Shown here piece after piece: positions 37,403-49,730 of a DNA stretch of 64,000 nucleotides. The stretch is taken from contig CM075942.1 in assembly GCA_038030265.1 (NCBI GenBank), positions 45,474,751 to 45,538,750 on the forward strand, in the 5' to 3' direction. The position numbers were made by a program, and so were the translations under genes. Each line of letters opens with the position of its first letter. Position 1 is the stretch's first letter. The notes beneath the pieces were generated by a model. That model was not told the origin of the DNA. It saw only the letters and a program-made list of their open reading frames with translations, and searched no databases. This DNA comes from Corythucha ciliata (lineage: Eukaryota > Arthropoda > Insecta > Hemiptera > Tingidae).

Positions 37403-38389
37403 AGCGCCTGAAAACGTTACGTTTTCGTTGCGTTAATGCAAAAAAACCAAGAATTTGACTTCACAAAACAATTTACTGTGTCACCAAAAATGTCTTCACA
37501 CGTTGTCAAACGACATAAAAACTTCTCCGTTTTCCCAGCTTTCCAACGGTGTACTCGAAAGTGGAATTATCTCCCTCCTTCGACGAGAAAATTCGAAAAG
37601 AAGCGAAAAAGTCATACATTTTGGGCTAAAAATGTGAATAATAAGAGGTGCAAAAATTCATTTGTTTGGCTCTCTTTCTTGAGAAATCCAAGCTCTGGCA
37701 CTATAAAAATTAAAATGTATTGCATTTGAAGAATAAACAACAAACAAACAAATTAATAAAATTGACGAAGAGGTGGGCGAATTTAGTGCGTCTGCTGGTT
37801 TTTTATGGGTCGGAGAGACCGATTAATAGGCCCACATTTCTTTGAAGGAACAGGGCAAGGCTACCTGCATTTCCTGCAAGTCGAATTGCCACGTCTTCTT
37901 GACGGAATGGACCCAGAGCTGAGGGAACAAATTATTTTCCAGCAAGACGGTGATTTCGGTCTCCGACGATCCCAGCCCAGACCCCATAAAAATCCAACAG
38001 ACGCCCTAAATTCGCACACCTCTTCGTCCATTTTATTAATTTGTTTGTTTGTTGTTTATTCTTCAAATGCAATACATTTTAATTTTTATAGTGCCAGAGC
38101 TTGGATTTCTCAAGAAAGAGAGCCAAACAATTGAATTTTCGCACCTGTTATTATTGACATTTTTAGCCCAAAATGTATGACTTTTTCGCTTCTTTTCGAA
38201 TTTTCTCGTCGAAGGAGGGAGATAATTCCACTTTCGAGTACACCGTTGGAAAGCTGGGAAAACGGAGAAGTTTTTATGTCGTTTGACAACGTGTGAAGAC
38301 ATTTTTGGTGACACAGTAAATTGTTTTGTGAAGTCAAATTCTTGGTTTTTTTGCATTAACGCAACGAAAACGTTACGTTTTTAGGCGTT
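37403..38389. mobile_element. Foldback mariner-type element with ~400-bp inverted arms
   Basis: The 987-bp element is flanked by TA at 37401-37402 and 38390-38391, the duplication typical of Tc1/mariner. Its ends read AGCGCCTGAAAACGTTACG and, inverted, AACGCCTAAAAACGTAACG. Left arm 37403 to about 37820 and right arm about 37975-38389 are inverted copies; over about 300 bp the arms differ at only a few bases, more alike than those of most other foldbacks in the window. The short centre holds a transposase remnant. It cannot encode an active transposase, so it is non-autonomous. Confidence 0.85.
37811..37965 (+). pseudogene. Mariner/Tc1-type DDE transposase fragment
   Basis: The plus-strand frame reads DRLIGPHFFEGT, then YLHFLQVELPRLLDGMDPEL, then IIFQQDG. 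This matches the region around the second catalytic aspartate of transposases that usually read FQQDGAPAH. The D of QDG is present, but the sequence after it diverges and runs into the right inverted arm. The N-terminal DNA-binding domain, first catalytic D and the last catalytic residue are all missing. Only about 50 residues remain of a protein usually around 350 aa. Inferred to be the leftover of an internal deletion that made the foldback derivative. Confidence 0.8.
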
Positions 38390-38572
38390 TATGACAATTT
38401 AGAATATATAGCTCGCGCTACCATCCCTGTAGTCCCGGATGTTCAGCTGGGAGTGCTTTAAATTGTCCTGCCTTCCGCAAGTTCAGTTGAAAAGCTGTTA
38501 ACGTATAGTTATACGTAAGCACTTTTAGGTATTTTCGCGTGACTTACAAAAGCTACAAAAGTTACACATTTG

Positions 38573-38592
38573 CACGTCGTGTACACGACGTG
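38573..38592. repeat. 20-bp perfect palindrome
   Basis: CACGTCGTGT is followed directly by its exact inverse ACACGACGTG. It lies between AAAGTTACACATTTG and TTCAATTGG, in otherwise unremarkable DNA. Could be a binding site or chance. Confidence 0.6.
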
Positions 38593-38599
38593 TTCAATT

Positions 38600-41500
38600 G
38601 GTTTAGAAGTTACACAAGTTTTCATGAAAAACATTTGTAGGTTTGGAGTGTAATCCGAAAAGACCTGTACTAAATAAATTAGTCGTGATCAGTTTTTCCC
38701 GCCAAAAACACGCACTTTCCACTAACATGACTGGCACCCCTTGAAAAATCACAAGCCTTATTTGGTCTCGACTCGAGAGTTTCAAACGTGCCAACTTTCA
38801 TTATTCTTTTATTCGATCATTTTTTAAATTGAATCAAAAGATAAAAAAAAAAAATAGAAATATAAATTCAATATACTGTTGGAAGGGGGTGGGTAGGGAG
38901 CTTGAAACTGGTAGTCTTGTCGTCGGGCCCGCCGCCGATGATTTTACAAAGCAAACTCCCAAAGTTCGTTTCGTCATACCCACGAGTTCGAAATCTAAAA
39001 CTGAAAACACCGTCGCTTGTCTCTTTTGAATTATTCAAAAGAGAGGGAAAAAATCTGCCAGACTCGAAATCTGAACCGTACAAATTGATTCCCCGTTCAG
39101 GACGAAATTTCGAAGGTATCGAAGAATCGTATTACCACCAAAGAATCGTGTCACGCGCTGTTTTTTAATGATTTACAGGAAAATCAAGTCCTATTTGCAT
39201 TACTTATTCAGTTTTTCAAATAGCGTTAATGACTTGTTAACATGGAATGCCCGTAGAATAAATCAGGCTCGATGGCACCGAACGAATCGGTGAATCTCGA
39301 TAAGCTGAAGACAATTAGATAAGATCAAAACTTTAAAAAAAATGTATTCGAATGGACCTCTTTTAGAATAGATTATAAGAAGCCTGAATGGGTTCTTGTT
39401 AGTCGACACCTGTTTCAAGGCTTGTCAGAAGGGAGATTTTTTTTTTATCGTGAGAGACGTGAAAAGGAAGAAAAAACGCCCACGACGAATCCAAAAATTA
39501 TTACTTCGCGAAGCTGTGATTAACGCGCCCTTATTTATTCTCAATTTCAACGGTACAAATCTTTTTTTTTGGCGCAGGTGACCGGGACGAAAGAAGTATC
39601 CGTGTACTTGTTAAGTGGATTTAAATAAGAATGAACAACTCACAGCCTCCCCACACGCCTCAAGAAGAACAACTCCGGACTTTTCTTGTGTACATTTTGT
39701 AAATTTTACGAGCAACTTCAAGACGAGGTTAAAATGCTATCGAACATCCCAATATTTTAAAGTATTGAAACTCTGGCTTTGATCCAAAAGTGTGAACTAA
39801 AGTCGTTATCTCTTTTTCATGGTCGGTGAATTGACAAAGGAACCCCCCCCCCCTCAAGGGCCTTTACACTATACTTTCAATTTAATTACAAATACCACCC
39901 CGTACGCCTACATTTTTTTCGGTACGAAGGTTTTTAGCTTCAAATCGATTTTTTTTATAATCGATCAAGTTTAATAACGATCGTAGGAGTTACTTCATTA
40001 AAACGAGCAGAGCCAGAGCCCCTATAAAAGGAAGCGGTTAGAAGAGATTGAACTATGTCAGTATTTTAGTTAATTATCGATTTTAACGAGCTATTAAACC
40101 GCCGAGTAGATAACAATATTTCACTGCTAGCATTTTATGACTTTATGGGAAAGAAAGGGCTCTCTACTGAATTTTAAAACCAACTGGTCGGAAATAATAA
40201 TAAATGCGTGAAATGGGTTTCTTCTTCAAAGTACCCACCAGTGGGGACAGTCAACCGGTCAAAGAAAAAGTCGCGAATTTCACGGTACAAAATGAATTAG
40301 CATGGCAATGACTAGGTGGAACGAAACTACTGTCTGGTGGGACCTTAAGAGGATTCTCACAATGGAAGCGATTTCAGATAAGTTCATTCCTGTAACAATG
40401 ACAAACTTGGAAATTCCTTTTAAAAACTTTTTTTATTTTATTTGAGACAAAATTAAATTACTTTTGGAATTTGTTAATGAAAAAAAAAAGAGTTTTAAGC
40501 TGACGAAGAAGCGAACGGTTCGCGTGTGGCGCCGTGGAAAACGATAGACATCTCTTATTCCCCTCCGTCATAGTCATAACGCTTTTATTTCTGGCCTTTG
40601 CCTTGTTTGAGGTGAAGGGGACAGTCGTTAGGCTGTCTCCAATAGAAATTATGTTTGCCTTTTTTTTGTTGTCGTTGTTGAAAATACGTGCATAATATAT
40701 AAAATATTATTTATCGATTTGTGTCACCAATTCTAGTTGAAGACGTAAAAGGTCATAATATTTTATCGCTTGGCTGGAGTCTTGATGACTTATTTGACTA
40801 CATTGTGCTTGTTTAGGAGAGAAACTCATTTTTTCCGAGTATTCCATTATTCGATAAATTACCTTTCCTACAACGTTATAGTTCGCCGCCCTTTTTTTTC
40901 TTCGTTTTCACCGCTGTGAATAAGTCTTATGTATATGTTATGGATGTACAGAAGAGTAACTGTAGAAACGACAAAAAAATTGTAGAAGCGTCCCTTCTCG
41001 TTAAACCACAAAAAATAAATACGCCCACAAGCTACTACAAAAATTTGTGTGTAGGCTTCAAACCCGCAAGACCAAACAAAAGAAAGCCAACTTCCCAGTC
41101 AGAATGAAACGAGGCAGCACTTGACAGGAAATCACTGTATTTTCAAATCGGGCTATCTTTTCGGCCATAAAATCAGATTCAGGGAACACATTTTTGTTTT
41201 GGGGTCAAATATTCGGCTTCAGAGGGAAACAACGCCGAACATCGTGGCTAGTATAGGCAGACCCACCCAAAGATTGGGACGGAAAACCCGCATTCCACGC
41301 AAAATTGAAGTTAGGTACCTAACATTAACAAACTATTTGTTTCTGCGGCACGCGATGACTTCCACGGGAAAGATTGCCCTTTCTGAGGCGTACAACGTAT
41401 TTCTAGAACTGAAAACAGTGAATTTAAATTTCTATCAAGAGAAAATTGTCACTTGACGTAATGGCTAAACGTGGAGTGTCGCCGGATCGTCCATGACGAC
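38600..41500. other. Unique non-coding sequence
   Basis: No repeat or gene recognised. The longest frame (41121-41456) has no motif. Confidence 0.5.
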
Positions 41501-41539
41501 CCCGAGCAGGGCCGGACTTGGGCATTTAGCGCCCCCGAG

Positions 41540-42720
41540 CGAAAACTTCAATAGCGCCCCCTATAAAGTCACCGTTCAGAATTGTCCGCGATTTGGCGTT
41601 TTCTCCATTTCAACTGGGGATTAGCGTTTTTTCTATACACGTCAGCGCTTCTTATCAATTTCATAGTAGAACTAGCTATTTGTCTCTATTTTAGCCGTTA
41701 ATATAAGCGATTTGCCTCCATTTCAGCCGTGAATTAACGATTTTTCTGAATTTTCGCAGGGAATTCGTGATTTTCCTTATTTTAGCCGCTAATGACGACT
41801 TTTCTAAACTTCATCCAAGAAATAGGACTTTTTCTTAGCTGTAGCCGAAAATTAGCGGGTTTTTCGCTTTTAGCTATGAATTAATGCTATTTCTCAGTTT
41901 GAGCCCAAACTTGCCTTCAGAAGACGAAAATAGTCGTTTCCATAACTTGCCTATGCCTCTAATTATCGCTTTTTCTAGACTTTATCCGCGAAACCTTCAA
42001 GAAATTTTAGCCGCGAAGAAGCTAAATATTGGGCTGAAATTGCGAAAAACACTTATTCACGACTAAAATTTAGAAGAATGGCTAATTAGCAGCTAAATCC
42101 ACCGCTAAAATTGAGAAATCGCTAAAAAAAATGGCAAAAAGCTCTAATTAGCGGGTAAAATTGGTACAATTCGCAGACAAAACTGAAAAAAATTGCTCAT
42201 TAATTCGGGTCCAAAATTGATAAAAACGACTTATTCACGGCTGTAATTTATTAAAACGCTGATTCCCGGCTAACTTCGGGCCTATAAACCGAGAAAAAGT
42301 GCTAATCCTTTAGCTATGGATGAAAAACAATTTATAATTCTGGGCAAAAAAGTTCATACGCCGCTAATTTGTGGCACTAATAAGTGCGGCTGAAATTAAG
42401 AGAAACGCTAATTTTTGCAGCTAAAATTGATAACAAGTGCTAATTCGCTGCTGAAAAGGTGAAAAATCGCTAATTTGCAGCAACAATTGAGAAACATCGC
42501 TAGGATGGGATAAATATGCTACTTCGACGCTAAAATTAAGAGAAAGTGGTAATTCGCGGCTAAAATTGAGGAAAATCACAAATTCGCGAATAAAGTGTAG
42601 AAGAAGATGTAATTAACGGCTAAAATGAGGAAAACTCCAGATTTCGGCTGTAATTGAAAATATACCAATCCATGGCATCTGAAGGCATCTTCGCGGCTAA
42701 AACTTGGAACGGGAGTCGAA
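41540..42720. repeat. Minisatellite family C with an orientation switch
   Basis: Repeats of about 30 bp on the pattern GGCTAAAATTGAGAAAAATC-GCTAATTCGC. From 41560 to about 42050 the units run inverse (AGCCGTGAATTAACG, TTTTTCTGAATTTT). From about 42060 they run forward. The block is thus a loose, diverged palindrome of tandem units. Confidence 0.75.
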
Positions 42721-43177
42721 ATTGAATAATTTTATAAATAAAATAAAAAGCCAGTGACATAATTTCGATTGAGTTACTTGATAGCTAAGCCCAACTAACT
42801 GCTGTGGATTAGTTCTTTGTGCACCCTGGCTGATCTCTAGGCAATCCAAACGTTTCGATTTTACAGGTTTAGTATTCGTAAATCAAACGCACTTCTTAAA
42901 TAGTAATTCTTTCTCGAGTTCCCCCCCCCCCCGTCATTTTGCTTGGCGCGCCCCTAAGGACGCGACGCTCACGGATGGCCGGCATGCTCGCACCCCCACC
43001 TCTTAAAGCCGGCACTGACCCCGAGGAACCAAGTCAGGGAGATGCGGCTCGATCGATGCTGACAAGAACTCGGCTCAATTTTCAGGGTTTCAGGGAGGGA
43101 TGAAAGCCAAAGCCAAAAATAATGAGAACGGAATGCGAGTGGACCTCATTTTGATACAATTGTCTTCTAGATACCTG

Positions 43178-43306
43178 GGGCCCTATTCAGAAACGTCGGG
43201 AAAAATGCCGCAAGTGTGGTTGCTATGGCGGGATAATGTTATTTCTTATTCGGAGTTCTTGGATCCCGCTTGCGGCATGTTTTCACGACTGTTCGGAATA
43301 AGGCCC
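43178..43306. mobile_element. Short foldback element, GGGCCCTATTC ends
   Basis: Left end GGGCCCTATTCAGAAACGTC pairs with right end GACTGTTCGGAATAAGGCCC; inner arms ATGCCGCAAG and CTTGCGGCAT also pair. It is about 130 bp, has no coding capacity, and is homologous to 12253-12372. Confidence 0.8.
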
Positions 43307-43929
43307 TTGGTGTGTCATATGCCTACGCGGTGAGCAGAGGTCCTTTTTTAGGAAGGACGGCACTACTTTATTATAGTTTGTGGTCCTATCGTCCGTAAGG
43401 ATCACCAAAAGGACCCTAAAAGGTACCTCTCAAAAAAACCGCCCGAATAATTTTATAAGGGCTTCGTGAATATAAGTGAGAAAAATCAATTAAAAAACAA
43501 GTTTCTTTGTAGGTTAACAATCAGTGAAATAATAGTCAGGGTGTGAAATAGTCACGAAATTCGAAAGATTTAGGGCTATGTAGGTATAATATTGCCAGTT
43601 TCTGGGCTAAACAGTCGCAAAAATCTGTAAAATGTGTTTCTCTTTATTACAGGATAAAATTTAATAAATGACCCGTTTTCACCAACTTCTTAAGCCGGAT
43701 ACACACATGCGGTACTTGCTTGTAAGTTTCAGTACTTTACTTAATTGCAAATTTTGGGTCTTAATTTGAGCGAAATTGTAAGTACGGGGTCTTAATTTAA
43801 GACAAGTTGCTAGTTGTTGGCCCTTTCCATGTGGCAGCGGAACTCAGGGTAGCCGGTCCCAAAAGGGCCCAAAGCCCAAATACCCAATCTTCAGGATTTA
43901 GGTTCATTTGCCACCAAAATTTAGGGGGG

Positions 43930-44640
43930 AAACACTAATTCGTGACATCTGAGGACACCTCCACGGCCAAAGCTGAGAGAGAGAGAGAGAGAGAAAAAAA
44001 ATGTGCTAATTTGGAAGTTCATTCACTGCTGAAACTGATAAAAGTATTTGGTAACTGGCGGATTCTAGGTGGCCATCGCAGCCAAAATTGAGATAAAATA
44101 TAATCCCCAGTCATTGGACGGCTTAAATTTATAAATCGTGCTATCTGGGCTGTTCTTGAGGCAAGGTTATGGTTGAACGAGTAGAAAAAGCGCCTTTCCG
44201 ATGTTAAAATAGACAAAAGGCGCTCATGCAGTTAAGGCTAAGATTATTGAGAAAATGCACTAATCCGCGGGTTTTCAATTTAACTCCTAATTCACGGTTC
44301 AGAGAGGCTAAATAGAAGAAATACAAGCTAGTCGCGCGGATACAAGGCTAAATAGAAGACATCGCGCTATTGAGCTATTTTTTGGGGGAAGTACGTGGCA
44401 AAAAGTTTGGAAAAAGCGCGCTAATCCGTGGTTAAAATTGAGAAAAAACTGTCATTTGTGGCTAAAATTGAGAAGACTCGCTATTTCTAGGTCCGTGGAG
44501 GATCATACAGGCCCAGTAGCGTCCTCACTGGGTAAAATTAAGAAAAATCGCTAATGAGCTGTTCTTTGAGCAATTCCATGGCTAAAGCGCCAATTGGTGG
44601 CTAAGAGACAGAAAAACCACAAAAAAATAACAGAAAAATG
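43930..44640. repeat. Minisatellite family C, second block
   Basis: Forward units of the AAAATTGAGAAAAA-GCTAAT pattern, diluted with other words. A (GA)n run occupies about 43974-43993. Confidence 0.65.
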
Positions 44641-44699
44641 AATCCCCGACTGGGTTTTTCTTGAAATAGACTGGTGATTGCAGCACAGAGTTGCACTTC

Positions 44700-47570
44700 T
44701 TGCGTCTGATATACGCGGTTCAGTAAAGTTGAGAGCTATAATTTGAGAAAAAGAAAGTCCCGATTACTTGAAGTACTAGAATGCTTCACCTGAAACTTGG
44801 GCTTTCGTTCCGCGACTCTAGAAATATCGCCAGCAGAACACGCCCGTCAAAATTGTGCCCTGTTAGGATGTCGATAGACTTTAATCATTAAACATTAGTT
44901 AACAAGATTCTGTATTTAAATCGAAAATACTTGAAAATAACTTACAACTCTCGATTCCATTCCGGAAAAACACTGTTTTCAAATTAAGATTTGACTTATT
45001 TCACAAATTTCTCCGAGTACAGCCTTTTTTCCCCCAGTCATTCTTCACAACTCAGTTCCGATTCTAAAAGCAAACTCGTCAAAATCACTAAGGACCGGGT
45101 AAAAGTCCCACATAAAAATACGTAATCCTCAAAAACAATGCTCTTTTTTTTTAAAAAAAAAGAAGAGGGTTATATATATATATCTTTATAGAGTCCAGTT
45201 GGTATGAACTGGATTAAGAGGTGGGATTTGTAAATCACAGTAGTGATGCACCTAATGTTTACAAAATAAAAAGACAACTTCTACGGTAAAACATTACAGT
45301 TTTTCTCTCTTTAAAATCTCTCGTAAATCAACTAGGAACAGTTCACATTATTTACAGTTTAAGAGTTCATCAAATTGAGGGGGTGGAGGGGGCAGTAAAA
45401 AGGAATGCATCTTTAGGGGCTTACAACAATTTTTGTTGTTGCAACAATAAAAGGTATATTACATATAATGCAACTTATTGTTCCGCTCCAGACAGAACAC
45501 CAGAAACTACCATCTAGACTCCGTCAATTGAAAAGGTTGACTTAAGGCCCGTTTACAAAGCTCTATGTTTTCGTTGTGTGGTGTCCATGCAGCCTATCAA
45601 AATGCTTCATTTTTCGAGGGAATAGATTTGTTTGGTTGCATAGACTCCACACAACGCAAACAGAGCTTGTGAATGGGCCTTTACAGACAAAATTAAAAGG
45701 AAACCCCGTTTATTCTACTACTCTTTCTCTCGTTCTTTCTCTGTCTTAAAGCATTGTAAGAAAAATGGTGACTAGAAAATAGTGGACACCATACCCCTCC
45801 ATTTAAAACAAAAACGAAGCTGCCAAATAGCAATAAGTAGTAGAAATTAACACAGTAAATTGAAATAAAATACTAGCGAATGGAAACTGAGAACAATAAC
45901 GAACTTAAATAATAAAGAAGAAATAAATTAACCTTTGGTTTTCTTAAAGTAAAGAAAGAATCGCGGAACAATCGGAGGGGGCAAATAAATAAACTATCAC
46001 TCAGCCACAAGCACGAGCTAATCGTCAAAATTACAGTAAATAATTTTTAGCTGCTAGTGAGGACGAACTAAAGATTGTTTTTTTTACCGGTACACAGATA
46101 CAACGCGATCGTTTGTGTGATGAAGAAAAATAAGCTCAGGGCGAAAAACGTTACAATTTAGTACATTTTTGTTGTTGATGTGTGCTAATACTTCGTTCTC
46201 TCTCCCCATCTTGCCTGTCAGACAGGGCCGAGGGGGCAAGCGAGGCTCTCTTTTTTGGAACATGGAACTTTGCCCTTTGCAAAAATAAAAAATAAAACTT
46301 AAATTTAACCTTTTTTGGCCTTAAAGGAGCGCAGAATTGTCTACAAGCGGTGACAGCGGGCTTAATCCATCGTGTTTTTTGCTTCTCTCCATTTCATAAT
46401 GAACTTCCATAGAGAGTCCTGCAAATAAGATAAATTTCGAATTAGACGAGAAAGTTTGAGTGAACCAGGTAAAAAATTCTACAGTTCTACTCGAATTTAA
46501 GCTTCTTTTGTTGCAGTTCATCAAAATACGTTAAGTCTCGGAAGTCTATCCGTTTGACCAAACTATCAACATTCCCAAGACACTTTCTTTGAAAGAAATG
46601 TCTCTCTAGATGAAAGTCTTATAGACTTTTCCTTTTGCATAAACTTTTGCACTGGGGCAGTTCCATCCGTCTTCTCCAATATGATTCAATTGAGAGAGAG
46701 AGCAGGTGGAAATGAACAGTCCCAATGCAGAATAGTGTACAAAAATGAAAAACGCTAATATATTTTATCACCCACACAAAACCGTCTAAGCCGGAATAAT
46801 TACCATTTGACCATTGTTAACACATGGATTTTAGCTTTCAATAGACTCTCAGTACTGAAGATGGCAATAATTTGCTGTAAGCGCTCTGCAAGAAAAATAT
46901 AAAATAAAGTGGAGAGACAATATTTTTCATTCATCACCTATCCTCACAAAACCCTTCGAAGTTGTACCTACTTGGTTATTTATATAATTAGTAGGAGAAT
47001 GATTTACTTTTAAAATAAAATAAAGACGTTCGTCTGGGGATAATTTGTGTCCGTAACTAACCTCTGAGCGCACAGAAATTGACAATTCGGTGAGGAAAAT
47101 TGAAATTTCACTTGCAACAAATTAATTTAACCCCAAAATTACACTGCAGAAGTGCAGAATCACGTTATTTGACTTTGTCAAAGCTGCGTGCTTTTGAGTC
47201 CACCCTAAAAACTACCTATAGCAATACCCTACTTTAAAATGAATTTTTCCCAGTACTAGTGGATGGAAAGCTTTTCGCAAAAAACAAGACAATTCTTGGC
47301 AGGTAATAATAGTCAATTTATTTATTACTTATTATTTTTTTCTCCCGAGAACTCGTACAGAACATTGTTTTCAATCCGAAAACTCACCCCCCGGGTTTAA
47401 GCACGGGAGACACCATGCTGGTCGAGGACAATCTAAACGCGCATGCGCGAGCATGCCGAGGTGCGAATGGAGTACATAGTAATTGAATAACTAGGATGCT
47501 TTAAGTATGAAAAAGAAGACTTGAGAAAATGATACGAAAAGGATCCAATGGGATCAAAGCAGTTAACGCT
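44700..47570. other. AT-rich unique sequence
   Basis: Only the small foldback at 45544 stands out. A (TA)n run lies at 45171-45182. The sequence is even and AT-rich, as in a long intron or 3' UTR, but there is no proof of either. Confidence 0.4.
45544..45681. mobile_element. 138-bp foldback, AAGGCCCGTTTAC ends
   Basis: AAGGCCCGTTTACAAAGCTC is mirrored by GAGCTTGTGAATGGGCCTT. Inner arms GTTGTGTGGTGTCCATGCA and TGCATAGACTCCACACAAC also pair. No coding content. Confidence 0.8.
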
Positions 47571-48179
47571 CCCGACTGAAAAACTGGCTTTTAGGCCCGT
47601 ATGCTAAGTCGCTGCTCGAAATTTTCTCGACTCCAACCTTCCTCGCAAACTGTAGAATCACATGTAGTCCAGTAAACAAGTGTTCAAAAAGATGGTCTAG
47701 AGGGAATGAGCGAAAGCAGAAAGTTTGACTCCAGAACCATGTTTGGACTAGTTAGGAGGTAAACACACTAAAAGTCCCCACCCCTAGGAGGTGAGCCCGA
47801 GTGGGGGGAGCACAAAGAAGGTACCATTTTTCGGATTTTCACTGATATCTCGAAAACAGAGCATCGTAGGCAAACTTTTGTGATAACCAATTAAAGCTGA
47901 CAAAAATATCAAAAACTTTTGTCATATGCATGTTTCACTAATTCCTAACCGTTCTCGAAATACATGCCCCACAAAAGTAAAAATGTCCGAAAAAAATAAT
48001 TTTTATTCCACGTATTCCGTTGAAAAACAGTTTATCCTAGGAGGAAGCCCTCGGGAAGGAAGTTTTAGAGGATTTAATTATCTTTGGAAATTGTGAATAC
48101 ATAAACAATTTTATATTGAACGGGTCAAAAGTTATACGAGTTTTAAAAATGTTGGCCAATTTCAACTATTTTGGTTTAG

Positions 48180-49730
48180 TCCAGTCAAATCGTATAAAAA
48201 AAAAATACCATGCGTGGACAAAAATCTCGTCTTTGATTTTTTCACTTTATTCTATGTTTTTTGGGGTGAGGAACACGAATCTGAAGAGATCCAACACAAA
48301 TTCCTTGTGCGTTTTGAGAAAATCGCGAAACACTGATAATTTTTGGCACTTTTTTTTTTAGTTTTTTGCTTGCAACTCCTCAATGACGCCTTCTACGGAA
48401 AATTGTACCCTGTTCTTTTTTGAAGAGCATCAAGTTCTGCGTCGAATCACTTTTTCTTTTGTCACAATTGACCCAACCGTTTCGCCGGTATTGATTTTTT
48501 TTAAATGGTCATTTTTAGTCGCTTTTGGCAAAAGTGTGTGAAAAAATAAAAGTAGTTCAACTCTCAGTTGAGTGATGTAATCTCTGACGCTACCTATAAG
48601 ACTGGTGATATGGTGAGTTTTAACATTTGTGGACAAAGTTAGTGGGCATAGCCACTTTTTTTTTAAACAAAACCTATTTTCCTATTTTCATCGCCCTGAA
48701 TAGAATATTTTCCGGGTCTTGAAAAATTTGGCAAATATATTTTCTAACTGTAAATTTTACCAGCTTTCACTGAAAAATAGTGCAATTTTCATCGAAGGCT
48801 CCGTTTGATAGTTATATGCAAAAACGTTCGGCTGAAGAAAGGAGTTATTGGGAAATTACTCATTTTGCGAATTTCCCACTGCGTTTTATTGCAACTTATC
48901 GGGTCTTTATAAAAACGCCATATATGACTCCTTACAGGAAATTTAACGAGCTTTCAGATGAGTTTCTTTAAAGTTTAATCGGATGGATAGTTTTTGAGTT
49001 ATAGGCCGAAATGTGACAAAAAAACGTTTTTTTGCAGCAAATTTCAAATTGTTTGACGTTATGGCCCAGTCTTATATTAATCTTCAAATGAAATTTCATA
49101 TAATAGGTCTGATAGAAAATTCAATCAGCTTTCATATCGTTTTTCATAGAAAAAAATTGGACTACTAGTTCTCGAGCTACTGGCAAAAATGTGCAGAAAA
49201 ACGTGGTTTTTGGGCCGCCTTTTTTCGCGTTTTTTTTCGCTAACTGATACCATTGATTTTTCCTGTAGGTTTCAAGGCTTTTCACTTATGTAAAATTCAA
49301 TTCTGCAAACTTTTGATTTCTTGACATTTTTCGATTGGAACAGCCGTTTTTAAGTTGTAGCTGCCTTAGTCATTTTTATTAATTAATTTTACCAAAAGTG
49401 GCTAAAAATGACCATTTCAAAAAATTAATACCGGTGAAACGGCTGGGTCAATTGTGACAAAAGAAAGAACGATTCGACGCAGAATTCAATGCTTTTCAAA
49501 AAGTGAGAGGTTAACATTTTCCGTAGAATGCGTCATTAAGGAGTTATAAGCAAAAAACTGAAAAAAGTGCGAAAAATGAGCAGTTTTTCGCGATTTTCTC
49601 AAAACGCACAGGGAAATTTTGTTGGATCTCTTCAGATTCGTGTTCCTCATCCCAAAAAACATAGAATAAAGTGAAAAAATCTGAGACGAGATTTTTGTCC
49701 ACGTGGAACTACCGTTTGACTGGACTAGTT
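48180..49730. repeat. 1.55-kb foldback element inside the nested palindrome
   Basis: Arms about 48180-48545 and 49390-49730 pair. Matching landmarks are GGACAAAAATCTCGTCT, AGAGATCCAACA, AAATCGCGAAA and GACCCAACCGTTTC versus their inverses. The loop (48546-49389) is T-rich, with repeated phrases about a 200-bp spacing apart but no coding content. Terminal sequences are not clean enough to name a class. Confidence 0.75.

Noticed and set aside
37436..38356. Two matching 97-codon frames, one on each strand
   Set aside because: They are the inverted arms of the mariner foldback. No family motif, and the match is explained by DNA-level duplication.
41540..42720. CRISPR-like regularly spaced repeats
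   Set aside because: Units are about 30 bp end to end with no unique spacers, are diverged, and the DNA is eukaryotic.
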